Shown here: positions 11,819-23,244 of the stretch, in pieces
How the letters are laid out: each line of letters opens with the position of its first letter
Position numbering within the stretch: the first letter of the stretch is position 1
NCBI GenBank assembly: GCA_033439685.1
Contig: JAUEDM010000002.1
Coordinates: 3,782,001-3,846,000, forward strand
Direction: 5' to 3'
Origin: Apodospora peruviana
Taxonomy: Eukaryota; Ascomycota; Sordariomycetes; Sordariales; Lasiosphaeriaceae
DNA: 64,000 nt
Notes under the pieces: generated by a model
Databases searched by the model: none
The model's input: the letters and a program-made list of their open reading frames with translations, nothing else
Told to the model about the DNA's origin: nothing
Program-made: the position numbers and the translations under genes

Positions 11819-13600
11819 GATGGCTATGTAGGCTCTGGTATATCTTTGTCTATCGCTCGCTACTCGGTTGTGAAAGTTAGACAGATGAATGTGTAGCAAG
11901 CTTCCAACAAAAGACTAGGTATACACACCTGAAAAAGTACGAGTTCTCTTCCAAGGAGCAAGACCACCTCCGAATAAGTCGAAGAAGTCCAGGGAAGTAT
12001 TGGTGATACGAATGGATGCCTCACTCGGATTCGAATATCTAGACGGTGGTAAAATTCAAGGAAGTACTTATGATCGGGAGGAATGGATCGTCTCTCGGAT
12101 TTCGAAGTTCTGGAGTGTGGTGAAGTTGAGGGCAGTATTTTCGAGATGAATAAATCTGACGGGTAATTTCGAAGTGCTGGGTGAAGTGCTGGTCGAACTC
12201 ATGGGATTCAAGTTGATTCTGTTGTGTAGGTGGTTCGATATCAAGGCTGGTGGCAGAGGCTTCGTCTCGTGCTCTTGTTTTGGCTTGATGGAATTGTGAA
12301 TCAGGTAGGTAGATGCCGGGAAAAATACATCTGGACTCGACTGACGGCACGAGCCTGAAAACACGGCACAATAATAATCATTTACCTACCCTTCAAGTTA
12401 TTCGGGCAGCCGGTCAATAGGCCCTCGAGCACCACAGGTCTACACTATCCATCCACCGAGGATTGGTTTGCCAGGCAAGTACCAAGGGACACTCACAATA
12501 TCTCCGTAGAACAGATACATGGTAGTCCCTCTCTACATCTGCCAGAGTACAGTGCTCACCGACACACAACAAGCTGATGAGTCTACATAGTTGCCAGCAC
12601 TGGACCTTGTTACTTTCGTGATGGGAGTATGAAGACGGGTATCTTACTCTATATCTACCGTATATACATGGTATCTGTGTAGGTCTTGTGGAAGTCTTAG
12701 TACCGAGTGGCTGGCATGGAGATACGATTGGTCATTTGTGGAATCGAGGTGATATCAAGTGCAATTATGAATTAACTGGGTCGTAGCCATGCATTTATAT
12801 ACGTGCTACCCGGTATTCTGTGATACTGCCTTGCGTGGAAGAACATTCCGTTCAGTTCCATATGTCAAACAGTCCTCTTTAGGTGATACACTGGTACCGT
12901 AAGCATGTACCCTGTGGTGAACAGTTCGACTCATGGATCGGAGGAAAGTGAGCGCGGAGGTGAGGTGAGACGGAAGCGACGAGGCTGGCTCTGTGCTTGC
13001 CAGTGGATAAGTTCTTTTCTGTTGATATCCACTCCCCAGCTAGGGTCCTGAAGAAAGGCAGGCACGGCATACTACCAGCAGGGCGTTGAAAGAAATGCAG
13101 GCGGTGGGTACCAAGTTTGCAGCAGAGGCGTGCACAGACTAGGCCCTTCTATTTAAACCCCCGTTCCCCTCCCAAATTTCTCTCCCTCTTTCCTTTTTTC
13201 CCTTCTTCATACTTACCTTGGCGGGCTGTAGGGAGCTCAAGAATCTCCTGCAGCATAGCACTTGGCCTGCATTGCAAATCGTGGAGCTAGCTGTTATTAA
13301 TTGTCCTTCAGGGCCGTCAGCGCCTTAATTTTTGATGTCTCCAACCCTTTTCTTTTTCACAATGATCATTGGTTGGCCTTTTGCCAGTAGTGCCATGGAG
13401 AAGAAGCTTTACGTTCTCTTGTTTCCCTCCCAAGTTAGCTTGTTCTTATGCGGTGCCGCGCTTCAGCGGTTCCATCTACCAACTGCACCGGCTGCGACGA
13501 ATTCATCCGGAGAAGCACGAAACCATTGAAGCTTCGTGACGTGATGCTCGGCACCAATCAACCGCCCACGGATGCGGTCGAACTGGGCCGGGAAGAGTAG
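11819..13600. other. gene-poor stretch with degenerate tandem units
   Basis: No intact gene supported. Overlapping open frames at 12039-12371 (-) span a tandem-repeat block (next entry) and have no domain features. A pyrimidine-rich tract lies at about 13180-13210. Confidence 0.45.
11994..12190. repeat. three diverged tandem units of about 67-71 bp
   Basis: Units begin near 11994, 12061 and 12132. Each runs gaagta, then an aatggat-like stretch, then tcggatttcgaa, then ctgg(a)gtgtggtgaag. The copies are clearly related but differ at many positions, so the array is old. Confidence 0.55.
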
Positions 13601-13615
13601 CGAGTCGCCAAACAC

Positions 13616-14977
13616 TTTTCAGCGCCCTTGGGACCGCCGGCATGTCGACACGAGCAAGCAGTTCCTAACAGGAAGTGATGACTGTCGACGATGCCCAAAG
13701 GCAATGGAATATCGACATCAGCAACTACAACGCCAAATACCAACGATACCGAATTTACGAGACCAACCTTGAGAAACTCCAGGCCATCTTCCGGGAGACG
13801 GTCCTTCTTGTCTACCAGAAAACCAACTCTCCGATCGATGACAACATCATGACCAAGACGCAGTACGACAACCTGAAGAAGTCCCTCAGAAAGACCGGCG
13901 GACCGTCGTTCTCGAACGTCCAGAAAGAGATTGACGCCGTCAACAAGGCCCCGTAGAAGCCACCGAAGTCCTAGGACGAATAGAGCCCGAATTGGGAAGC
14001 AGTCATGGAAAAGAAGGTGATGGAAAACAACCGGAATGCCATCAAGCCGGTCCTCTCGTTTCAGAAGTACATGAAAGCACTGACGCCCGTTGCACCACAG
14101 CTAGCCTTCGCGAGGACGCTCCAATACAATGCACAGGCTGAGGCGGATGATCTTGACAGCATCGGGACGAACGCCTTCGGTGATCGCAACAGCTATGCCG
14201 TGACAAGCCACTGTTTGGAACGCTTGAGTGAGAAAGTTACATATACTACACCGGCCACTTGGTCGAAGGACTTAGGACGAGCCTGTCATATGAGAATGTC
14301 GCCTTCGCCGGCGTGTTCCGCTGCACCAGCAAGTTGAGAGGCTAGAGGTGCCACGAAACTACCGTAAGGATTAACCAACACGCGATAGCAGTGTCGAGAC
14401 GAACCAAGGACTCTTCTACAACGAAACAAAGGTCTTCTTATAAGATTATTCATATAGCCGAATTACAGGCTACAATCCTTATCCTTTTTTATCCCACTAA
14501 AGGTGCATTTGCATACATCATTCCACGGTAAGTAAAAGCCATCGAGTACTAAAAGACGAGCAGGGCCACACAGTAGATGCTGCGAGGACCAAACTCGAGC
14601 CGCAGGCAAAAGTAGATAGTTTTGGGTACAAAATAGAAGTGAAGGTGCTTGTATTGTAACTAAAGGAAGAAAAGAAAAGCCGCAGGCTTTTTATATACAG
14701 GCCCCTGATCAGAGGCTCGAAGAGCCTGATCAGGTAAAGTGTCTTAAGCTGACTGATCAGCCTGAAGGGCTGATCAGACCCACAAGCCCTACTTCAGTAC
14801 TTTGCAAAATGCTATAAGATTATTTGTTGTGACATCTTCTGCGATTCGGCTGCTAGGGCCTAAGGCGGTATGTACAAGGACTCTTTGTTGCTTAAATGGG
14901 TATTTTCAAATTGGTAGCAGGAGCCCGGAATAGGCCCAAGCTAGGGCTTCTATAAAATACTCGACGGCTACTACTTA
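13616..14977 (+). mobile_element. Ty1/copia retrotransposon relic (gag region and possible LTR)
   Basis: From about 13675 to 14337 one frame reads as a copia-type gag: QRQWNIDISNYNAKYQRYRI, then a helix-rich segment, then NWEAVMEKKVMENNR. It is interrupted by three in-frame TAG codons at 13954, 13972 and 13981, each one change from CAG (Gln), which fits the Q-rich family context (KPPKSQDEQ). No protease, integrase or reverse transcriptase follows. Instead the sequence becomes AT-rich with hairpins (14704-14777), resembling a long terminal repeat region up to about 14980. The element is therefore truncated and inactive. The gag call rests on pattern similarity; the right boundary is a guess. 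Confidence 0.45.
14704..14777. repeat. two consecutive GATCAG hairpins
   Basis: The first dyad, 14704-14734, pairs cctgatcagaggctc with gagcctgatcagg around gaa, with a two-base bulge. The second, 14753-14777, is a perfect 10-bp stem ctgatcagcc/ggctgatcag around tgaag. Both stems contain the same ctgatcag core, so they probably arose from one another. They lie in the tail of the copia relic. Confidence 0.75.
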
Positions 14978-15021
14978 TCATGGAAGGTGTACAATATATT
15001 GCAGGTATGTTTCATGGGCCC

Positions 15022-16847
15022 TCAGCCCCTATCGTCTCTTTCCGCCTCCCAAATCCACCTTTCCTTTTCCACAACGCCTGGACCCTTATACACACTGCCA
15101 TACAACCCACCGGCCCAGTTCTTCCCAGAGCTATCCTTGTTAGCCTTCCGCTTATACCAACGCCCGTACACGAGCAGATAGTAGAGTCGGAAGCTCAGCA
15201 GCGCGAAACTGTCTCTCTCCAGGTCATCTGGATACCTCGCCCCAAGATCGACCGCCGCCGCGAGGCCACTGATAATGGCCACCTCGTGCGCATTCACCAC
15301 CGTCCAGGAGCTCGCGAACCTGGTGTGCCGCCGGCCTTGGAGCAGCCACATCCAGGGCACAACAAACACATAGTGCGTCCACGAGTGGCAAAGCTGATGC
15401 CACCAGTCCTTGCGAATGACCTTGCTCTCGTCGATCTCGTTGTCCGTCCACAGGTGCCCGTCGCGCTCCTCGTTCAGGTAAATCGTCTGAAACACATGGC
15501 TATCAAAATCGACGTCGGGAGGGAACTGCGCCTGGTAGTTTGTGCAGTCGAAGCACATCTCGAGCTTCGTTATGTCTTCTGGGTACTGCTTGATGTAGTA
15601 CATGGGCTGAAATCCACCCTTCCGGGCCCATTCGACGCGCTCTCGCACTCGCTGGTCACCCGAGTCGTCCGTGTGCGTAGCCTGCTCATCGTTGAAGAAG
15701 TTCTCGTAGTGCTTGCGCATGTAGGCACTGTCGTTGTGCGTGATGGTAATGTCGTCGCTGAATTTGGCTGACCCGAGCACTTTTCTCTCGCGGAAGCTGG
15801 CGGTCTTGCCGAGTAGGCGCTTCGCTGTGTCGGCTCTGCGGACATGTGAGTATCTGTTCAGTCGGGGATAAGGGGAGAGATGGGAACACTCACAGGCAGC
15901 AAATCACAATCTCGTCGTAATGCTCGACTGTCTCTTCGGCGTCGGCATCCGCTTCGGTTACGGGATCTTCTGCCGCCCAGACACTCGATGGGTTGTGCTT
16001 GTCTTTTGTAGTAGACCGCTTGATCGTCTTGACCGTGACACCATGCTTGTTACGGCTCACTACCTCAGTAACCTCGGTGGAAAGCCTGACCTTCACCCCT
16101 TTCTTCAGCAGGTCTTGGTGCCAGTCCTCGTAGAAACTACTGAAGTTGGGAAACACGACCATCTTCGGCAGCTCGCTAAACACGGTCTTGCCCTCGGACG
16201 GATACCACATCCCTATCGTCGGACTGGTGCACAGGCGCTCGAGAATAATGCTGGGCACCTCGGGTGTCGCGTTACCCGTGCCGAGAAACAGCGCCAGCAT
16301 GGGGAGCGCGACGGCGTTGGCGAACTCGTAGCTGAACCGGAAGAGCTTGAGGAGATACTTGATGGGCAGGAGCGCAAACAGGAGCTCGAACCAGCGGACG
16401 ATCTTGAGCATCCACATAAACCGCTTGGCTTCGTTGTCGTATCGCGTCAAGAGCTTGGTAGGGTAGACGTTGGTCCAGAACCGGTCGCCGTTGCCGAAGG
16501 ACACCTGCAGGTTGACGGGACTCGCGGCGTGGTTTTGGCGGGCGAACATGGTCATAGTGTGGTGGAACGCGTAGGAGCCGCCTTGGACGCCCTGGTTGAG
16601 CCAGGCGGCGCCATATTTGCTCTTGTCGATGGGGATGGAGAAGGCTTGTCCGCCGCAGTAGCCGGCTGCTTCGATGACTGTCACGTCGAACTTGTCGGGG
16701 TGTTGAGCTAGATGGTGGGCGCAGGACATGCCTAGATTTCGGATTTAGTGTCGAGTTTGTTTGGGTTCGAGCGTCTGGTGGCTTACCGGCCGCACCAGCG
16801 CCCACAATAAGCACCTGTTTCTTCGGAGACCTCGGATTGTCAGCCAT
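15022..16847 (-). CDS. FAD-dependent oxidoreductase (amine-oxidase-like flavoprotein)
   Basis: Flavoprotein of the NAD_binding_8/amine-oxidase type; substrate unknown. Three exons on the minus strand: 16847-16787, 16731-15894 and 15835-15022; 570 aa. The N-terminus carries the dinucleotide-binding loop VLIVGAGAAG at about 12-21, continuing after the first intron as MSCAHHLA, and then the acidic VIEAAGYCGGQAFSI, the FAD ribose-binding strand. Further on come KVRLSTEVTEVVSRN and DEIVICCLADTAKRLL, the usual second half of the FAD fold. The C-terminal third is unlike classical amine oxidases. Both introns interrupt conserved segments and keep frame. The start gives MADNPRSPKK directly before the loop; an upstream in-frame ATG at 16934 is less likely. 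It shows no signal peptide, so it is probably cytosolic. Confidence 0.88.
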
Positions 16848-17722
16848 TATCGCAGTGACAAGATATCCCAGCTTTTGATAACTCTCGACAGAATTGAGAA
16901 CAGTCACCACAATGCTGTGGGATCGTTGGTTCACGACCCATAACTCAACTGGCGGCAGCCGACTTATAAATCCCTCTCCGTGATCGTGATGAGAACCAGG
17001 AATATGGCTGGCACTCGCGGAGTGTAATGCGTCACGACTTGGCTGATGGCGTCCAAAGAGCTGCCAGAGCTCGGCGATCGTGGCTGAATTGTGTTTCGAC
17101 GGAGATCGACAAGGAGCGAGACAAAAGACCGCGCTAATGCGGGAATTGTGAGACGAGGAGATGCATTCACTGCCAAACTCGAACTCCTGGATTCGTTCAA
17201 CTATTTTGGAGAGTTACAAGACGTACTTAGGTACCTTGCGAGGTCTGGCAGCTGACGACGACGGAAAAGTGCTAAAACGTTGGCGCGGGCCTTTGGTTGC
17301 CTCTTTTGGAAGCCGGATGGAAAGCCCGCAATTTAGGCGTTGCCGATTGATGTAGTGGCACCAAAATTGCCCTAAGCGATGATTGCCGATACAGCATTGC
17401 GGCAATCCTCTTAGGTTCCCTAACACTTTATATCACAAGACGGCTTCCTCGCATACCATCACTATGACGTCTAGGGATTCAAACATAACATCAGAAGTCA
17501 GTCAGTCAAGGCAGATTACGCCAGCCGCTCGAATCGTATATTCCATTGTCTTCTCCAAAACAAAACTCAAGTTCCTGTGTACCCAGTTCATGCAATAATT
17601 CCAGCCGCCAAAAAAGCTGACCCAGAGAAGTCGTTGGGACGCATAGCAATAACAAGAAGACAGACAGCAACCCTCGAAATCCATCGCGATATCGCATGTT
17701 ACGACCAATTCGATTTCCCTCC
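16848..17722. other. spacer, no recognised gene
   Basis: Contains the promoter of the flavoprotein (right of 16847) and the 3' region of the low-complexity gene. No open frame with family features was found. Confidence 0.45.
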
Positions 17723-19600
17723 TCAGCGACGTCCACCGCCACCACCACCAAGCAGACCACCACCACCACCACCACCGAGGAGACCGCCGCCTCCCTCCCC
17801 ACCACCAAGGATCCCTCCAAGCAGTCCTCCAACACCCTGCGTCACGCCTCCGACAACATCCCCGACACCGCCGAGCAGGTCGCCCTGACCGACTTTGCCC
17901 ACACCGCTCCCGAGACCACCCGTGATGCCCGTAACGGCACCGCCAACGCCGCGGCCCAGCCCGCCGACGAGCCCGCCTACAGGGCCACCGACGGTGTCGC
18001 CGACGCCACCAAGAGTACCGCCGACCGTATCGCCCTGTTGTGTTTGGCACATCATGTCAGCCAGTCTGCATCAACCACTGCCATACGCGCTGCTTTTTGG
18101 CCGGCGCTGTGGGCTCTGTGGAGGGCTGTATATGCGAGAGAAGAACGAATCAGAAGAGAAGGTTCACATGGAAAACATGACAGGGTAAGTAAAGGGATTG
18201 GCCATCAAAAAAGAGAGCAAACGAATCTGGAGAGAGAGGAAGAAGGAGAAGAAAGGTCACTACGACTTACCAGTCCCTTGCCAACACCGCCAACAGTCTG
18301 CCCCAGACCACCCGTGAGACCTCCCACTGCGCCCAACGCGTCTCCTTTACCCAGCGCACCGGTCGTGTCTCCAAGGGTCTTGCCCACCCCGCCGGCAGCG
18401 TTGCCGAGCGTGGTCTGCACTCCGTTTGTGGCGCCAGTAACGGTTTTGCCAACGCCGTTCGTCACACCTCGCACCGGCTTGCCTAGGCCAGGTCCAAGAG
18501 CGCCCTCGGCAGTGCGTCCAACTGTGTCAGTGACGCCCTTGACAGCCTGCCCGGCACCACCGACCACATCGCCAGGTACCCGCCCGACCGAGTCCACGGT
18601 ATTCTGCACGGCGCTCGCAAACCTCGAAGTAGGAACGTGCGCCTCGGGGGCATACTTCTTCTCCTTCTTGGCTGGTGCGCGACTGTTGCTGTCCTTTGTC
18701 GCCCCGACCGACGAGACCATCATGTCACGCGCACTCACGACCGCCGGCTGTTCCTCAGCTGACTTCTTCTTGGAAGATCTGGGTTGCGCAGGTTCGTACA
18801 CCTGTGGTCGCTCGCGCTGCGGCTGCTGCTCGACCGGGATCGATCTGGCCGGAAGACCTGGCGCTCTCGATCTCGGGTTTGGAACGTGGACCGCCGGCAG
18901 CGGGTTCACGGGCTCGATCTTGGGCGGACCTGCGCCCAACGCAGCGGATTTTCTGACCGCGCGCATGGTATGTGCTGTGATCGAGTTCGGGCGCAGGTTG
19001 GCGCCCTCAGTGGCGGGCCTCAGGGGCATAGCCGGGGTGGCCTTCTTAGCCGCTGAGCGTGAGGACACAGCCGGGGTCTTGGGGATTGCGTGCGAGGAGA
19101 CATGGTGATGGTGAGACGACGAAGTCTTATGATGGTGGTGATGGTCGCCGCTGCTGGACTTGACGGGGGCGCTCTCGGATCGGTGCTCGTGGTGGCGACG
19201 GACTTTCTTCTCGTGAGAGGAAGACTTCTCGCGCGAAGAGGAGGCGGTCTTCTTTGCGCTAGAAGATACTTTTTCCGGTGCAGCGCTGGCCTTCTTGACG
19301 GCCTTCTCCGCAGTCGGCTTCAGACTGGACTTCTTCACGGCATGGTCGACGGCTGCGACCTTGTCCGCCTTGACGGGGGTGGAGGATTTCGGTTTGGTTG
19401 TTGAAGAGCTCACTCGGCGAGCTTTAACTTTGACATCGGCGCCGTCGGCCGGGGTCTTTGCCTTGGGTGTCGATGCTAAGGATTGCAGAGGATTAGCTTC
19501 TCCTTTCTTACTTGGGTAAGCGGGTCCTATCCCTTATCTGGTGAGACTTACACGACACAACACGCGGCGTCTTGGTGGTGGTCGTCGCTGTGGTCGGCAT
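17723..19600 (-). CDS. low-complexity Ser/Lys/His-rich protein with Gly-rich repeat tail
   Basis: I do not recognise the family. Three exons on the minus strand: 19600-19552, 19475-18271 and 18034-17723; 521 aa. The N-terminal half is basic and Ser/Lys-rich with His runs (DHHHHHKT, SSHHHHVSSH) and Pro-rich stretches. The C-terminal half consists of degenerate glycine repeats, GGVGDTVGGPVGGLVGG and many like it, and ends in GGGGG blocks then RR. Both introns are phase-consistent and the second has a CTGAC branch point. Composition predicts a largely disordered protein without signal peptide. Similar lysine-rich plus GG-repeat proteins are common in filamentous fungi, with no agreed function. 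The opposite strand shows long open frames that are shadows of this composition. Confidence 0.72.
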
Positions 19601-21301
19601 GTTGGGCAGATTACAACTGCACACTTCCTCTATCTGTCTGTCTCTACAGGTCGTTACTGCGGGTGATAGAACCGTTGCACCGGGATTTATCGATATGTCG
19701 ATCCTCGTCTGAGACAAGTTAATAGACACGCAGGTAGGCGATAGCTGGTAACTCATATAGGACATGTTCGGATGACGTTGGTCGTCAAACTTGTCCCCAT
19801 GATCCTGATGACGTCAGTTTCTGGTCAACAGCAGGGTCGACAGCAACCATCAAAGAAAGAAGGGGGGTTGTTATGCAAACCATCGGCCATCTGTGATTGA
19901 ACGAGGAATTGAAAGGGGGAAGACAAACATTGTGATTCGCGTAGAACATCATGCAGCTAGGAGGCGAGAGCGGGGATGGCCCTCGTCGGGTGCCGCGCGG
20001 ATTCGCCACGATCTCGGACATTTTCTCGTCTCTTTGTCGATGAACTTGGCAGAGGCGAGGCCAACTTTTAGGACTCTTTCTGGGCTACGTGATGAGATGC
20101 TCGTTTTATTAACGGGAAGAGACGCCATGTAAAATAAATACTGGTAGATTTAGGATGGAGCCTCTCCGAATGGAACTGCTCGACTCGGAAGCCCATGCTG
20201 TGAAACATCACCGACTCCAACCCAAGCCGGCGAGGCCGGGTTGAAGATAAAGGGTTAGGGTTATCTACGGTGCCCAAAGAAAGGGGTTCATGAAGTGCAG
20301 GGGTTCTTATCCTGTGTATCCCCTATAAACCGAGATATCTGAAGCAGGGCATGCTATTACTACAGGCATCCACCTTGTCATTGCCTCAGCCATGATGACG
20401 GTTTCGAAATATGGAAAATTCCTGCTCCCAAACCAATCACCTCCGTTCAAGTTGTACATGACAATATCAACCATTCTAAGGCGTATAGCAGTCTAAAACC
20501 GGCAAGTGTAGCTTCCTCAGTCAAAAGTTTTGATGGGAACATAAGCAAAAATCAACCTCCAACCATTGACAAGGCACTTGTTTAGGGCGGCATCCATGAC
20601 GCGAATCCTGACTTGCACTACGTAGCTTTCTTTCCAACACGAGTCGTACATGTGAGCTGGATACGGCATTGTGTACTTATGGTGGCAAAGAAGGCCAAAG
20701 CTGTCTTGGAATGCTCCAGGAGTCTGCTGGAAGCTGGGCTTCCTGTCTTCTACCCCTCGCCTTGAAGGTTGAGCCTATCTCATGGCAAAACTCCAGTGGA
20801 TTCGATGTTATGGTTGGATTTTCGACTCTTGTAGCCTTGAATGGAGTGACACGGGGCATAGCTATTTAACCTCGATTATCATGGCGACGTGGTAGCTGTG
20901 CCGTAGTTCGTATAGTACTCGGATTCTGGTAATACAGCCGTGGAGCGTCTCGTAGGAGAGTTTCATGCTGAAGACTTTCGGCAGTGGTCTCCGGGCATGG
21001 ACTGCCTAGACCGTCTATTTCCCTAGACCTGGGTATATCTTTCTTGTCATTTTTCTTTCTTTCTTCTCGGCGTCGTTGCTCACTCCCATTCCTTTGCAGT
21101 TCTCCTCAGTGCGCTGCCTCTTGTGTATCTCGGCCACGACGCGAAGTATTGTTGTCTCTGACGGTGACTAAGAGTTTGTTATTTCCAGCTGTAGACAGGC
21201 TTATCCACCTACGTTGCTGCCACTCATCACTGGCTATGGCCCGCAGCGGTCGGAAGTCTTGATGAGCTGAGTCTTCGGACCCGGTGATGTCGAATTCGTC
21301 C
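19601..21301. other. 1.7-kb stretch without recognised gene
   Basis: Several short open frames occur on both strands; none has a domain, a convincing intron pattern or a matching neighbour frame. The first few hundred bases are the probable promoter of the low-complexity gene. Confidence 0.45.
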
Positions 21302-21814
21302 TCAGATTGAAGGCCGACAAGCAGAGAAATTATTGAAGTGTGTCACTGATGCGCAATCTCTGATCGAGAACCTTATCGCTTCGTCAGTGATCTTGCTACC
21401 CCTGCTATTCCCACCGCTCGTCCCAGAATCGCTTGCTTCTGCATCGCTGCTCTCGATAGCGATCATCTCGTCCAAATCATCGATGTTGAGACTGCTGATG
21501 TCTGCATCATGCAAGTATAAGGGAACTCCTGCTGGGACGTTTGAGTTGAACACCGCGCCGACCGTGAGCCGAGATATTGATGCGTCGGGTCGCAGAAATA
21601 GGGTTTGGCCGAGATCTAAACCTATCTGATAAATATCGTTGTATTTCTGATTGTTATTTGCAGGATTCGGGGTAGACTTTATCGACCCGTGTTGTCCTTG
21701 CGCGAACGTGGCTTGCAGGACATGTGATGGAGCTGGTCCGGCTGCGAATAAAGGGGAGCCAACAAGACTGCTATCACCACGCCGGGCGCCCGATTTCAAT
21801 GCACCGTTCTGCAT
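21302..21814 (-). CDS. hypothetical protein, uncertain
   Basis: A 170-codon open frame starting MQNGALKSGARRGDSS. It has a Ser/Ala/Gly-rich N-terminus, a central stretch NDIYQIGLDLGQTLFLRPDAS and an acidic patch DDLDEMIAIESSDAEASDS. No family is recognised and no flanking exon is evident. It may be a real small gene, or part of the decayed material next to the mating-type locus. Confidence 0.3.
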   Translation of the reverse strand: MQNGALKSGARRGDSSLVGSPLFAAGPAPSHVLQATFAQGQHGSIKSTPNPANNNQKYNDIYQIGLDLGQTLFLRPDASISRLTVGAVFNSNVPAGVPLYLHDADISSLNIDDLDEMIAIESSDAEASDSGTSGGNSRGSKITDEAIRFSIRDCASVTHFNNFSACRPSI

Positions 21815-22060
21815 GATGTGTCTGTGTCTGCAGGCAAAGCGGTAGGCTGCCTGAAGAATATCGACTGTGGCTTAACACAGCCACCCACACCTGCACCTAG
21901 ACACCTGCACCTCGGTACAGGTTAGCTGAACATAAACGAAACCGGAGGACGATGGTGACTCCCCGTGATGCTTGTGATCCATCTCTCGTCGCATTCGATT
22001 CTCAGCGTCTAGACCTAGACTTATGCAAGTCAGAAACCCAGAATTACCAAAAACGCGGAA

Positions 22061-22769
22061 ATGGCGGAGCTACTTGCGATCCCCGAATCCGCTATAGCGC
22101 TAGTCCAAGCGGTCGAGTTGGCGCGAAATACCTCGCGCAGCATCTCCGATCTAAAACCCGCGCCCGCCGAAGCCAGACGTGTCGGCGAAGAGCTCCAGCA
22201 AGTCCAGACGCCCGGCGTATTTCCCAGGAGGATATATCAAGGAGCAGCCAGACCTTCTCACAATATGGCGACAAGGACTCCATGAAGGCTGCCCTGGCCT
22301 GTTCGATTGGCATTGGCGCTGGAGATTCAGCTTCGCACGCCATCAAGCACGAGATGGAAACGACATTCTCCAACTTCTCGCCGGGGGATTCAACATCGAA
22401 GGCAAGATCCTCAACAAGGAGTGGCTCAGCAATAGCGATCTCCATACAGGGCTGGACATTCTCGCTGATGGGTTGCAAGATTGGGTGTACTTGATGCCTG
22501 GAGAAATATCTGCTGGTGCTCACGATCCGAGATACCTTGACGAGAACAAGCAGATGAAGATGGAAGGTATCGGTGGCCAGCGATACTTTGTTGCTGTTGT
22601 TCATGACAAGGGCCATTGGGTGTTGGAGATCCATATGGGAACGGGCCACATCGTCGCCAGCATCGGCCCAAGTGGTTCGTCGTCTCCATTGTGGTGGAGG
22701 GAGAACGAGAGACGGCCCTCGTATAATCATTGGCATCGTCGAGAGACGGAGAAAGACAGGATGGGTTAG
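22061..22769 (+). pseudogene. fragmentary gene with a Ulp1/C48-protease-like segment
   Basis: The left part (from 22061) opens MAELLAIPESAIALVQAVEL and reaches RRVGEELQQVQ, like the N-terminal helical domain of many fungal NLR/ankyrin-type proteins. Near 22200 it would need a frame change to join a second frame (to the stop at 22769). That frame reads WLSNSDLHTGLDILADGL, then RYFVAVVHDKGHWVLEIHM, resembling the His-containing core of Ulp1-like cysteine proteases. The catalytic Asp motif is degenerate (VASIGPSG), and no Gln/Cys part follows before the stop. I see no workable intron at the junction, so this looks like two pieces of a larger gene brought together by deletion. It is the nearest gene-like neighbour of the MAT locus on the MAT1-1-3 side. 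Confidence 0.4.
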
Positions 22770-23244
22770 GGAAGAGTCTGAGAGAAGAGAAGCAAGCTCC
22801 CTTGCCATTGCACCGCACGTCACATCAGTCACATCTTCTACACATAGTGTGGTTATTATGGTTATTATTATTATTTTTTTGTGATTGTTTGTTAGTCCTA
22901 AGAATTTTTTCTACGGAAAGATATATATATAGTTCCTTTTCTATGGGGATTTCCTCGCCCACTCGGTTTATGAACCTGGGAAGAATAATCTCCCTTGAAG
23001 TCGTAATCTTGAAATTTCGTGGAGAGAAACCGGATCGTGACTTGTGCAAAACAATTTAAACCGTCTGTATGGCCAGTAATTTCTCCATCCTGGAAGACGG
23101 AAATCTGAATTGAGTTAGCGATTGCAAGTTCGAGAGGGGTGATTGGAAGACGGCATATACTAACAATAGCCAGACCTGTCGAGAATCTTCCTCTTGGGTC
23201 ATGTCATCATGTTACCGTCTGATTGAGACAGAAACAGTGATCAT
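22770..23244. other. AT-rich spacer left of MAT1-1-3
   Basis: Contains a TTATTATT/T-rich tract near 22855-22880 and a short TA run near 22920. No gene supported; it is the 3' side of MAT1-1-3. Confidence 0.5.

Noticed and set aside
14980..15771. 263-codon open frame on the plus strand, and a similar one at 15920-16711
   Set aside because: Both are exact antisense shadows of the flavoprotein exons, which carry the conserved FAD motifs.
17696..19108. 470-codon plus-strand open frame
   Set aside because: Antisense to the Gly/Ser-rich gene; repetitive GC-rich sequence keeps several frames open.
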